Position numbers and translations under genes: made by a program. Of a stretch of DNA of 64,000 nucleotides, positions 7,841 to 16,259 are shown piece after piece (the first letter of the stretch is position 1; the number at the start of each line of letters is the position of its first letter). This DNA is from Paenibacillus_V sp046244365. GTDB taxonomy: Bacteria; Bacillota; Bacilli; Paenibacillales; NBRC-103111. The notes below the pieces were generated by a model, which did no database searches, had not been told where the DNA came from, and worked only from the letters and a program-made list of their open reading frames with translations. Where the stretch lies: positions 6,200,001 to 6,264,000 of the forward strand of contig NZ_CP176395.1 in assembly GCF_046244365.1 (NCBI RefSeq). Reading direction: 5' to 3'.

Positions 7841-9646
7841 CTACGCCGAAACCGAAGCGGACTCCGCATACGGCACCGAACGCCGAACGCACGGAATCCG
7901 TATGCATACCGACGTGCCGATGCCGTGTCTGCTATGAATCGTTACGCCGTAGGGCTTTCCGTAATGAAGCCGTATGCGTTCATGAACGTTATAGATCCCG
8001 TATCCTTCTCCTTGTCTCGTCTCTCCAGGCGTAACCCGCCCAAGCGTCTGCTGCGTCATGCCGATGCCGTCGTCGATGATGCAGATCTCGATGTCGTCCC
8101 CGGCCCGGCGGCCCGTTACCCTAATGTGGACCCAATCGCCGCACCAGGCGTGCTCCAGGATGTTTTCAAGGAAGGGCTGCAAAATAAGCTTCACCGTCTC
8201 GTAGCGCAGAAGCTCCGGCTCCACTTCGAACAAAACGTCCATCCGGTCTCCGTACTTGACCTTCTGAATATCGAGGTACGCCTTCGCCTGCTCCAGCTCG
8301 TTTGCGAGCGGGATAATCGTCCGTCCTTCGTTCAGCGAAAGCCGGTAAAACAAGGCCAGATTCCGCACCATGCGGTGCAGCTGCTCGACCTGTCCGAATT
8401 TGGCCAGGCGGCTGATCGAGGACAGCGTATTGTAAAGAAAGTGCGGATTGATTTGCGCTTGGAGCGACTCGAGCTCCGCCTCTTTCTTTTTGAGACCGGT
8501 CACGTAAACCTCCTGGATCAGCTCGTCGATATGCTGCGCCATGGAATTGATCGAACGGGAAATCGCCGAGAACTCGTCCTTGCCTTTGAAATGGATTCGC
8601 TTGCGGAAATCTCCCCTGCGGAAGGACTCCAGCACGAGCACGATGCGGGAAACCCGCCTCGCGAAATACCGTGATAAAAACATGCTCAGTAACAGAAAAA
8701 TGAGGAAGATCGCCAAGCACACGGCAAGCGTAAGCAGCTTTACCTTGCGGGCGTCTTTCTCGACCCATTCCTTCGGAATATGCGCTACGAGCCGCCAACC
8801 CGCCACCTCGAACCTCTCTTCAATCGTAAGCACCCCATTGCCGCCGTCCGCCGCATCGCCGCCGCCTTGCGGCCCTCCCGTCCGGAACAGCACGATGCCG
8901 TCGTTTTGTTCGATCCTTATCGATGTGCCTTCTCCGAATGCCGGCTTTACGCTTTCGAACAGCTCGGAAAGCCTGACCGTAAAGCGGAGGAAACCGATCT
9001 CCTTCAGCTGGGTTACCGCGTTCGTATCCACCATGCGCCGGAGCAGCGAAATATTTCCGTACTCGGCGTCGTTCTCGACCTGCTGCCAGCCGAACGTCTG
9101 CCCGTATTTTTCCGCCGGGAAGTTACGATACCAGTCCTCGTACTCGATGCGCATAAGATGAAACACATCGTAGCTCTGGCCGGCATACGTGAGCGGATCC
9201 GTACCGTTATAAGAGCTGTACATTTCGGGAAGCGTTTCGTTCCGCAAATAGACGCTTAGCCATATTCGCCCGCTGGTCGCCTTGAGCACGCCGTCGAACT
9301 TGGGCTGCAAATATTCCGTTGTCGACTCGTAGGAGTACCAGCCTCCTTCGTACTGGCGAAGCCGCGTGGCGATCGAATTGTCGTAATAGATCATATCCGA
9401 CAGACGGATCAGATCCTCCATCCGGTACTCGATGTTATCCTTCATTTGCCGCATGGCCGTTTGCACGCTGCCCGTTGTCTGCTCCCGAATCGAGTTCAGC
9501 AGAATGGAATTTGCAAAATAGCCGAATACGATGACCGGCACAAGCGAGAAAATCAAATACGAAAACATCAGCTTGTAGCCGAACGGCACAAAGCTTGCTT
9601 TGGAGGCTGGCGCGTCCGCTTCCGTCCACTGTTCGCGACCGGTCAT
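7841..9646 (-). CDS. YesM-type sensor histidine kinase
   Basis: Membrane sensor of a carbohydrate-responsive two-component pair. It has 601 residues: a first transmembrane helix at about 27-48, an extracellular dCache-like sensor of about 250 residues, a second helix around 305-327, then HAMP. The His_kinase domain has the phosphorylated His in QINPHFLYN, and the HATPase domain shows ENILEHAW and DDGIGMT. A good GGAGGGG precedes the ATG. It follows the response regulator gene by 13 bp, so the pair is co-expressed. In this family the target is usually the neighbouring sugar ABC importer, here the three genes upstream. Confidence 0.92.
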   Translation of the reverse strand: MTGREQWTEADAPASKASFVPFGYKLMFSYLIFSLVPVIVFGYFANSILLNSIREQTTGSVQTAMRQMKDNIEYRMEDLIRLSDMIYYDNSIATRLRQYEGGWYSYESTTEYLQPKFDGVLKATSGRIWLSVYLRNETLPEMYSSYNGTDPLTYAGQSYDVFHLMRIEYEDWYRNFPAEKYGQTFGWQQVENDAEYGNISLLRRMVDTNAVTQLKEIGFLRFTVRLSELFESVKPAFGEGTSIRIEQNDGIVLFRTGGPQGGGDAADGGNGVLTIEERFEVAGWRLVAHIPKEWVEKDARKVKLLTLAVCLAIFLIFLLLSMFLSRYFARRVSRIVLVLESFRRGDFRKRIHFKGKDEFSAISRSINSMAQHIDELIQEVYVTGLKKKEAELESLQAQINPHFLYNTLSSISRLAKFGQVEQLHRMVRNLALFYRLSLNEGRTIIPLANELEQAKAYLDIQKVKYGDRMDVLFEVEPELLRYETVKLILQPFLENILEHAWCGDWVHIRVTGRRAGDDIEICIIDDGIGMTQQTLGRVTPGETRQGEGYGIYNVHERIRLHYGKPYGVTIHSRHGIGTSVCIRIPCVRRSVPYAESASVSA

Positions 9647-9659
9647 GACACCCCTCCGT

Positions 9660-10484
9660 TCACAGCGAGTTCCGGAACTCGGCCGGCGTCATCCGGTACG
9701 TTTCCTTGAACTGCTTGCTAAAATACGGCATGTAACGGTAGCCGACGCGGTAGGCGACTTCATAGATGCGCAATTTCGGATCCCGCAGCAGCTCGCCCGC
9801 TTTCTCCATGCGCTGGGCTACCAAGCATTCGTGGAACGTCTGGCCGTTTCCTTCTTTGAAGAGCTGGCCCAAATAATTCGGCGAAAATCCGAATTCGTCC
9901 GCGGCCTCCTTCACCGTAATCGGCTGGTCCAGACGATCGCGCATATATTCGACGATTTGGGCGATCAGCTTGCCGTTCTTGCCTCCGGCTCCCGAATGCC
10001 GCTCGAACTCTCCGCTTCCAGACATCCCTTCGGAGTGCGGAAGGTCGCGACGAACGGCGCCGGTCAACAACCGCTGCATCTCCCGCTCCGTTTGCTCGCG
10101 CTTGCGCGCATCGTCGAGATCGCGGCGCATCCGCGCAAGAGCATCGATCAGCTCCTGATCGTCCATCGGCTTTAGCACATAGCTGTATGCCTGCAGAGAA
10201 AGCGCTTCCTTGACATAGTGAAAATCGCGGTAGCCGCTGACGAATACGACCCTCATATCGGCAACCCGTTCCCTTGCCAGCTTGGCGAGCTCCAAACCCG
10301 ACATATTCGGCATATGGACATCCGTTACGAGCACGTCGATCTTTTGCTTTTCGATCAGATCGCATGCGGCAAAGCCGTTCGTGACGGCGCCTACGACTTC
10401 CATGCCCAGCTCGCTCCACGGGATAAAGGTCTTCATGCCTTCCAGATCCAGCGTCTCGTCGTCCGCGATCAGCACTTTGTACAT
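9660..10484 (-). CDS. YesN-type response regulator with AraC DNA-binding domain
   Basis: 274 residues. The receiver domain (1-120) has the acidic pair in IADDE, the phospho-acceptor Asp in VLVTDVHMPNMSG, and the switch and Lys positions in FVSGYRDF and YVLKPMD. The C-terminal AraC/XylS domain with two helix-turn-helix motifs spans roughly 175-274 and ends in RMTPAEFRNS. It pairs with the YesM kinase downstream and probably activates the LplABC-type importer upstream. Unlike many family members, no glycoside hydrolase gene lies in the cluster. Confidence 0.93.
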   Translation of the reverse strand: MYKVLIADDETLDLEGMKTFIPWSELGMEVVGAVTNGFAACDLIEKQKIDVLVTDVHMPNMSGLELAKLARERVADMRVVFVSGYRDFHYVKEALSLQAYSYVLKPMDDQELIDALARMRRDLDDARKREQTEREMQRLLTGAVRRDLPHSEGMSGSGEFERHSGAGGKNGKLIAQIVEYMRDRLDQPITVKEAADEFGFSPNYLGQLFKEGNGQTFHECLVAQRMEKAGELLRDPKLRIYEVAYRVGYRYMPYFSKQFKETYRMTPAEFRNSL

Positions 10485-10509
10485 GGCGATTCCCCCTCTT
10501 TAAGTATGC

Positions 10510-10550
10510 AAAAACGGAAAGGGGGCGTACGGCTTTCGTACCCCCATTCC
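10510..10550 (-). terminator. Intrinsic terminator between solute-binding protein and yesN
   Basis: A stem of GGAAAGGGGGCGTACG (10516-10531) pairs with CGTACCCCCATTCC (10537-10550). Leftward transcripts meet a GTTTTTGC tail. It probably lowers read-through from the transporter genes into the regulator pair. Confidence 0.65.
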
Positions 10551-10596
10551 CGTATGATCGCGGACGGCGCTGACGGCCGCCCGCGTAAAGCGATGC

Positions 10597-12273
10597 TTAC
10601 TTCTTCGCCATTTTGGCTTCGTTCTCTTTCCACTTCTTCGTGTAATAGTCGAGCATTTTCTGGTAGCCGAGCGCTTGCGCATCCTTCTCCGCTTTGTCGA
10701 TAATTTGCGAAACCTCTTCCGGGCTGCTCGCCAATATCGCTTGCGCGCGTATTTTTTTGTACAGCTCGATAACGCGCTCGCGAATGATGCCTTCGTCGCT
10801 GTCCTTAGGCGGCTCGATGCCGCGCATCGCCGTCAAATCCATATGCGAATCCCATGTGACGGTGCTTTGGTAGGTCGTCGCCCAGGAACGCTTTTCGGGT
10901 GGAAGCATTTGCTCCGCCTTGACCTTGATCTTGTCGTTGTAAGTTGAGTTGCCGACGAACTGAAGGTTATCCGTGTCGCTCATGTTTTTCTGGCGTTCCG
11001 GATCGGACACGAACTTATCCGTCAGCTTCGGCAGGCCTTCGGCATCGAGTCCTTGCCAGTACATGCCTTCCGGTCCCCAGATGATCTCCCTCGTGCCTTC
11101 CTCGCTGGTCATCCAATCGAGCACCGCGAAAATTTTCTCCGGATCTTTCGCTTTCTTCGTTATCCCTGCTGCATTCCAGCCGGCGCGGTCGTAGTGGGCG
11201 ATCTTAATATTTTTGGGGTTGAGCCCGGCTTTGTAGATCGGCTGAATCATAAAGTAGCCGGCATCGGGATCCTTTTTCTTCAGCAGCGCGTCGGCCGGTC
11301 CGCCAATCTCCGTCCCCTGGATGTCCGCGAATACGGCGACGCGTCCCGTATTAAGCTTTTCTTTCACTTGATCCAGCTTCTGCGTCAGCGCATCCTGGGT
11401 CATCAGCTTCTCGCGGTGCAGCTTGTTGACGAACGTAAGCGCCTCTTTAAACACCGGATCGGCAAACAGGGAAGTGAACTTGCCGTCCTTCGGAAGCGCT
11501 CGCAGCGTACCCATATAGGAAGCTGGATTGAACTCGCGGAAGGCCGAGAACAGGATATCCACGCCCTTCCCTTCGGACGCCTGCCCCGGCTCGAACGGGG
11601 TGATGTCCGGATACTTCTCCTTGACCAGCTTTAAGTATGCGTACAGATCGTCGAGCGTCTCCAGCTTCGGCTTGCCGAGCTCGTTGTATATTTTCTTATT
11701 GACGACATAGCCCGCGTTGCCTGTCGGCTTATTCGTATACCAGTTCGGGAACAAGTAGAGCTTGCCGTCCGTATGGCGCAGCGAGTTGAGAATTTCCGTG
11801 CCCGCCCACTTCTTGAGGTTCGGGTATTTGTCCAAATACGGATCGAGCGCCACGAGCTGATCGTTTTCCATCAGCCGATTGAATTGGTCCCTATCGCCCC
11901 AAATGACGTCGGGCAGGTCGTTCGATACGATCATCGTATTCAGCTTCGCATCCGCATTGCCGCCGGCCTGAACGGCCGTAATGTTGATTTTGTACTTATC
12001 CTGAACGGCTTTGGTGAATACGTCCTTGCCCCATGGAGGCTGCGTATACCAGCCATAATGTCCGTACAGCGTGAACGATACCGGCTCGCTACCCACTTTG
12101 AACGCGTTCGACTTCGGCGCTTCCGATGCAGCACCCGCTGCAGTCGAGGCCGGACTCGGACTCGAGCTCGCGCCCGTCTTCGTGCCGCCGTCGCTGCCGC
12201 AGCCGGCCAATACGGTGCCTGCCGCCATAATAACCGCTAAGGCTCCTACCCCTTTTTGACGCCAATCCTTCAT
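10597..12273 (-). CDS. Extracellular solute-binding lipoprotein of a sugar ABC importer (LplA-like)
   Basis: 558 residues with a lipoprotein signal: a hydrophobic segment, then VLAGCGSDGG, with the lipidated Cys near residue 25 and a Ser/Ala-rich linker after it. The body is a family 1-type periplasmic-binding-protein fold, as in the B. subtilis LplA/YtcQ proteins, which are much longer than maltose-binding proteins. It captures an unknown oligosaccharide and delivers it to the two permeases encoded just upstream. No ATPase gene is present; these importers normally share a housekeeping MsmX-type ATPase. Confidence 0.9.
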   Translation of the reverse strand: MKDWRQKGVGALAVIMAAGTVLAGCGSDGGTKTGASSSPSPASTAAGAASEAPKSNAFKVGSEPVSFTLYGHYGWYTQPPWGKDVFTKAVQDKYKINITAVQAGGNADAKLNTMIVSNDLPDVIWGDRDQFNRLMENDQLVALDPYLDKYPNLKKWAGTEILNSLRHTDGKLYLFPNWYTNKPTGNAGYVVNKKIYNELGKPKLETLDDLYAYLKLVKEKYPDITPFEPGQASEGKGVDILFSAFREFNPASYMGTLRALPKDGKFTSLFADPVFKEALTFVNKLHREKLMTQDALTQKLDQVKEKLNTGRVAVFADIQGTEIGGPADALLKKKDPDAGYFMIQPIYKAGLNPKNIKIAHYDRAGWNAAGITKKAKDPEKIFAVLDWMTSEEGTREIIWGPEGMYWQGLDAEGLPKLTDKFVSDPERQKNMSDTDNLQFVGNSTYNDKIKVKAEQMLPPEKRSWATTYQSTVTWDSHMDLTAMRGIEPPKDSDEGIIRERVIELYKKIRAQAILASSPEEVSQIIDKAEKDAQALGYQKMLDYYTKKWKENEAKMAKK

Positions 12274-12336
12274 GCTTACGTGCCCCTTCCTTATATTACT
12301 AGTATATGCTTAAAGCTGGTAGCTTTGAAGCCGGAA

Positions 12337-13230
12337 CTATTCCTTAAGCGATCCGACGAGGACGCCCTTGACGAAATACCGCTGCAAGAACGGATACACG
12401 AGAATGATCGGTACCGTGATGACCATCATCGTGGCCATCGTCAGCGACTTGGTCGTATACTTGCTCGCTTTCACGACAAAGCTTTGTGCGGCGGAATCGA
12501 GCTGTCCGAGCTGCTCGGAAGCCAGGTTCGAATCGAGCATCCGCTTGAGAAGCGCCTGCACGGGCAGCATGTTTTCGTTGTTGATATAGATGGAGGCGAC
12601 GAACCAGTCGTTCCAATGCGCGATCGCCGTAAACAGAGCGAGCGTCGCCATAACCGGCCCGGACAACGGTACGACGACCCGCAAGTAAGTGCCCCAGTAT
12701 CCGCAGCCGTCGATTCGGGCCGCATCCTCGAGACCGGCCGGTATCTCTTTGAAAAACGTCCGGAAGATGATCATGCTCCACACGCTGACCAGCGATGGAA
12801 TGACGAACACCCAGAACGAGTCCATCAAGCCGATGCTGCGAATGAGCAGGAAGGTCGGGATCAAGCCACCGCCAAAATACATCGTGATGACGCAAAAAGT
12901 CATATAGTAACCGCGCCCGATAAGCTCCCTGCGGGACATGCCGTATGCGAGCAGCGACGTGACGGCGATCGTGCAGAATGTGCCTACTGCCGTTCGTGCG
13001 ATCGATACGCCGAACGCCTTCAAATACCGGAGATCATTCAAAACGATCTCATAATTTTCGAGCGTGAACGCCCTCGGCCAGAACGTGACGCCGCCGATGC
13101 TCGTATCCGCTCCCTCGTTGAACGAAATGACGGCCGAGTTCCAGAACGGATAAAACGTTGCGAATGCGAGAATCAGCAGTGCTGCATATATGACAATGAG
13201 AAAGATGCGATCTTCTATGGCCAGCTTCAA
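12337..13230 (-). CDS. Carbohydrate ABC transporter permease (LplC/YtcP-like)
   Basis: 297 residues, six predicted membrane helices, with the EAA loop near residues 185-205 (EDAARIDGCGYWG) that docks the ATPase. The family is the second, MalG-like permease. The start is a TTG at 13230, supported by AGGAGG seven bases upstream. It follows the partner permease by 12 bp. Confidence 0.9.
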   Translation of the reverse strand: MKLAIEDRIFLIVIYAALLILAFATFYPFWNSAVISFNEGADTSIGGVTFWPRAFTLENYEIVLNDLRYLKAFGVSIARTAVGTFCTIAVTSLLAYGMSRRELIGRGYYMTFCVITMYFGGGLIPTFLLIRSIGLMDSFWVFVIPSLVSVWSMIIFRTFFKEIPAGLEDAARIDGCGYWGTYLRVVVPLSGPVMATLALFTAIAHWNDWFVASIYINNENMLPVQALLKRMLDSNLASEQLGQLDSAAQSFVVKASKYTTKSLTMATMMVITVPIILVYPFLQRYFVKGVLVGSLKE

Positions 13231-13242
13231 TCGAGTTCCTCC

Positions 13243-14205
13243 TTACCATAGGCTGTTGCCGGTGCGGCGCGCCAATTGGTTCGCTGCGATCAGCAGGGTT
13301 ACGCTGACGACCGCCTTGAACAAGCCGACCGCCGTAGCAAACGAATAACGGTTCAAGTTGATACCCATGCGGTACACGAACGTGTCGATGACGTCCGATA
13401 CATCGCGAAGCGCCGGGTTGACGCCGAAGAGGAGCAAATCCTCGAAGCCCGCATTCAGCAAATTGCCCACCGCCAGAATGAAGAAAACCGTTACGACGGG
13501 CATGATGCAAGGGAGCGTAATCAAGTACATCATCTTAAACCGGCTGGCGCCGTCTATAGCCGCGGATTCGTACAGATGGGGATCGACGCTGGCGATGGCC
13601 GCCAAGTAGACGATCGATGCGAAGCCGATTTCCTTCCACACGTTCGCGGTGACCAGTATCGTCCAGAAGTATTCCGGTATGGACAGCCACGGAACCGGCT
13701 CCTTGATGACGTTCAGCGACTGCAGCAAAATGTTTACGCTTCCATTGTCGCTCGCAAGCATCGAGATGGTGAAGTTCGCAACGATCACCCACGAGAGAAA
13801 ATGCGGCAAGTAGCTGATCGTCTGTACGACTCGCTTGAATGCCATATTTTTCACCTCGTTCAGCATGAGCGCTAGAACAATCGGGGCCGGAAAGCCGATC
13901 GCGATTTTGAGCCCGCTGATGACAAGCGTGTTGCGCATAATGACGTACAGCTCGGGCGATTCGAAAAAGATGCGGAAATGCTTGAATCCGACCCATGGCG
14001 CCGCCCACATGCTCTTGAAGACGGAATAATCTTGAAACGCTATCAGCACCCCGTACATCGGAAAGTAGCTGAATACCATAACAACTGCCAAAGCCGGCAA
14101 AACCATAAGCTGCAAATCCCACTGCTTCAGCCAAGCTGCGACCTTGGATTTGCGCTCGACCGCCCTCTGACTGTCCGTGCCGATAACGGTCGCTTGTTGC
14201 TCCAA
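13243..14205 (-). CDS. Carbohydrate ABC transporter permease (LplB/YteP-like)
   Basis: First gene of the leftward importer operon. About 320 residues, six membrane helices, with the EAA loop visible as YESAAIDGASRFK. It is the MalF-like partner. The frame is open upstream to 14295. I chose the TTG at 14205 because AAAGGG stands eight bases before it and the protein then has a short basic N-terminus before the first helix, as in the family. The start is uncertain. Confidence 0.85.
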   Translation of the reverse strand: MEQQATVIGTDSQRAVERKSKVAAWLKQWDLQLMVLPALAVVMVFSYFPMYGVLIAFQDYSVFKSMWAAPWVGFKHFRIFFESPELYVIMRNTLVISGLKIAIGFPAPIVLALMLNEVKNMAFKRVVQTISYLPHFLSWVIVANFTISMLASDNGSVNILLQSLNVIKEPVPWLSIPEYFWTILVTANVWKEIGFASIVYLAAIASVDPHLYESAAIDGASRFKMMYLITLPCIMPVVTVFFILAVGNLLNAGFEDLLLFGVNPALRDVSDVIDTFVYRMGINLNRYSFATAVGLFKAVVSVTLLIAANQLARRTGNSLW

Positions 14206-14378
14206 TCCGACCACCCTTTCGTTTTCGTCGTTCGTCGTTGACCTCGCTTCTAATCTTACCGGGAGGGGCTTTCTCGCGACTACTTGCCTAAACAACGAAA
14301 TGTGATAAAAATCAATGAAAGCGTATTATTTGGGAATTTATACAGAAGGAGGATGGTCTTGAAAACATCGCGGGACGC

Positions 14379-14407
14379 AAAAAAGCCACCCTCCGAAGAG
14401 TGTGGCT
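14379..14407 (-). terminator. Intrinsic terminator after tRNA-Arg
   Basis: In the leftward direction AGCCACACTC, TTCG and GAGGGTGGCT form a stable tetraloop hairpin followed by TTTTTTGCG. Confidence 0.85.
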
Positions 14408-14447
14408 GTTCGTTGATTGCTTGGAAAAGCAAATGTGGCAAAAATGG

Positions 14448-14521
14448 CGTCCCAGGAGGGATTCGAACCCCCGACAACTCGCTTAGAAGGCGAGTGCTCT
14501 ATCCGACTGAGCTACTGGGAC
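14448..14521 (-). tRNA. tRNA-Arg (anticodon TCT)
   Basis: Complete 74-nt cloverleaf on the reverse strand. The acceptor stem GTCCCAG pairs with CTGGGAC and is followed by discriminator G. The D-arm is GCTC/GAGC, the anticodon stem CTCGC/GCGAG encloses loop CTTCTAA, and the T-loop is TTCGAAT. CCA is not encoded. It reads AGA codons and is single, not in a tRNA cluster. Confidence 0.95.
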
Positions 14522-14991
14522 ACGAGCGAACTATAATATAACACGAATGCGCATGAGGCGCAAGCGTTCGCGCAAGATTTTTTTGGCAAAACTTTCAGAA
14601 TGCGCGTAACGGCGTCCATTCCCTTTTGCCCGTTTCAGTCGACGACGCTGCTGATCGGAAACCTTGAGTGAGCGTAATATCGTTCTTAAATCATGCCGAC
14701 TACCCCGGACATTAAGGCTGCTGGCGGGACCAAAGGAGGAGAGTCTCACGCTGCTAAAAAGCTTTTGGGGACAAGCAATACTTCACAAACCACCGTTACT
14801 GACCACCCCGAGCAAACGCCATCTAAACTGCGCGGCCATACTTCTAGGAGCTGTCGGTATTGGGGCAACACACTTTTGGCTACAGGCGTTAATGAGGCGG
14901 CTGTATTTCTAGCAGCAGGCGGTGTCGGGCGGTTTGCACTAGTCAAACAGACCCAGGCGTCTTCTAAATCGTCGCTTATGCCAATTCTTTC
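14522..14991. other. Gene-poor stretch with no assignable feature
   Basis: About 470 bp upstream of tRNA-Arg. It contains several short overlapping open frames on both strands, none with a ribosome binding site and recognisable domain. A frame around 14750-14910 has a hydrophobic segment (ILLGAVGIGATHF) that could be gene debris. I see no terminator, tRNA or known RNA here. Confidence 0.4.
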
Positions 14992-15135
14992 GAATTTAGC
15001 AGTCCTTCACGTCGCCTAATTGCCCCACACCGACCGTTTTCGCCGATTCCGCGCTGGATAAGAGTCCTTCACGTCGTCTAATTCGTCTCTCCTGCGGATA
15101 CATGTGAATTTAGCAGTCTTTCACGTCGCCTAGTT
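14992..15135. repeat. Three imperfect copies of a ~21-bp intergenic repeat, 52-62 bp apart
   Basis: Consensus AGTCCTTCACGTCGCCTAAT followed by T, at 15001-15021, 15063-15083 and 15115-15135. Copies differ at one to three positions. Copies 1 and 3 are also preceded by the same nine bases GAATTTAGC. Start-to-start spacings are 62 and 52 bp. A more decayed relative may lie around 14959-14980 (GTCGCTTAT). No open frame crosses the array. The function is unknown. Confidence 0.8.
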
Positions 15136-15150
15136 ACGTTTGCCAAAATA

Positions 15151-15188
15151 CAAAAACACCCCATTTGAGCAAAAACTCAAATAGGGTG
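15151..15188 (-). terminator. Intrinsic terminator after tRNA-Gly
   Basis: CACCCCATTTGAG (15157-15169) pairs with CTCAAATAGGGTG (15176-15188), with one mismatch and loop CAAAAA. In the leftward direction a TTTTTGTATTTT tract follows. Confidence 0.85.
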
Positions 15189-15205
15189 GAATGTGCGATT
15201 CATTA

Positions 15206-15279
15206 TGGAGCGGGTGAAGGGAATCGAACCCTCGCCTCAAGCTTGGGAAGCTGGCATTCTACCATTGAACTACACCCGC
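15206..15279 (-). tRNA. tRNA-Gly (anticodon CCC), CCA encoded
   Basis: Reverse-strand cloverleaf. The acceptor stem GCGGGTG pairs with CACCCGC, then discriminator T and encoded CCA. The anticodon loop is TTCCCAA, so it reads GGG. The T-arm is GAGGG-TTCGATT-CCCTT. The anticodon stem CCAGC/GCTTG contains one C-T mismatch at the second pair, which is unusual. Confidence 0.92.
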
Positions 15280-15410
15280 ATATACCTTTAAGTGGAATTA
15301 ATAGTAGCACATTCGGTTTATAAACGCAATCGCGATTCTGCTTGGCTGCGGCGGCGGGGAACTGTCTCGGGCGCGGGGATTCCCCCCCCGTTTACGCCTA
15401 TAAGCAAAAC

Positions 15411-15440
15411 TTGCAGGCTTGATTCCAGGCACGGTATACT
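15411..15440 (+). promoter_or_regulatory. Sigma-A promoter of lepB
   Basis: TTGCAG (15411-15416), 18 bp, TATACT (15435-15440), about 60 bp before the lepB ATG. A run of eight C residues lies about 22 bp upstream of the -35. Confidence 0.65.
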
Positions 15441-15499
15441 GGTGGAATAGCAGCTCGGACTTGCGCGTGCGAGCCATTCTGCCGACGGAGGTATCAATC

Positions 15500-16051
15500 A
15501 TGAAAAAACTATTGCGTGAAGTGTGGAGCTGGAGCAGCTCGATTGCCGTAGCCGTTATCATTTCGCTACTGATCAGCACCTTCGTCGTGCAGCCGACCAA
15601 AGTGCTCGGACATTCCATGGATCCCACTCTCCAGGACAACAAACGAATATTCGTATCCAAGCTGACGCACACGTTCGCCTTCGAGGCCGACTATTCCGAC
15701 ATCGTGATCATCGACAGCCGGGTCGACCGCAAGCGGACCTTCAAGGACGACCTGCTGGAAAACGGCCTTTTGAGCCTCATTTCGGGCAAGGAAGACGATC
15801 ACATTTACTTCGTCAAACGGGTGATCGGCAAGCCGGGAGACACGATCGTCATCAAAAACCACAGCGTCTACCGCAACGGCGAGCTTCTAGAAGAGCCATA
15901 CGTAAAAGAGCAGATGAACACCGCAGGGGAGAAAACGTACGTCGTTCCGGAGGACCACATCTTCGTTATGGGAGACAACCGGAACCACAGCACGGACAGC
16001 CGGGAGATCGGCTTCGTCCCTTTCGATCACGTTCTCGGTAAAAAAATGTAG
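15500..16051 (+). CDS. lepB: Signal peptidase I
   Basis: Membrane-anchored serine protease that removes signal peptides from secreted proteins. It has 183 residues with one N-terminal membrane helix (about 12-33). The catalytic Ser is in GHSMDPTL and the catalytic Lys in FVKRVIGKPGD. The conserved GDNRNHSTDSRE block is box E. This is the short SipS-type form. The start is the ATG at 15500 with GGAGG ten bases upstream; the longer open frame upstream runs through the promoter. Confidence 0.95.
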   Translation: MKKLLREVWSWSSSIAVAVIISLLISTFVVQPTKVLGHSMDPTLQDNKRIFVSKLTHTFAFEADYSDIVIIDSRVDRKRTFKDDLLENGLLSLISGKEDDHIYFVKRVIGKPGDTIVIKNHSVYRNGELLEEPYVKEQMNTAGEKTYVVPEDHIFVMGDNRNHSTDSREIGFVPFDHVLGKKM

Positions 16052-16077
16052 CTATCCTTCGTACAGATCGTATATGA

Positions 16078-16110
16078 AGCGTTCCGGTCGCAAGACCGGG
16101 GCGCTTTTTT
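16078..16110 (+). terminator. Intrinsic terminator after lepB
   Basis: AGCGTTCCGGTC, loop GCAA, then GACCGGGGCGCT and a six-T run. Confidence 0.85.
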
Positions 16111-16202
16111 CATTGCTGCAGCCTTTGCACAATCCCTCGAACCCTCAATCGCCCAACCCTTCCGCTGGCCGCCGGTCAGCAATCCCGAACTATCTGCACA
16201 GT

Positions 16203-16236
16203 AAAAACCGCCATCTCCGTAAACGGAAATAGCGGC
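16203..16236 (-). terminator. Intrinsic terminator after the HisJ-type gene
   Basis: In the leftward direction GCCGCTATTTCCG pairs with CGGAGATGGCGG, followed by TTTTTA. Together with the lepB terminator it closes a convergent pair. Confidence 0.75.
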
Positions 16237-16259
16237 TGTCTTGCCATATGTAACCCCTA

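Noticed and set aside
14284..14541. Protein of 85 residues on the + strand
   Set aside because: It runs across the tRNA-Arg terminator and the tRNA gene itself.
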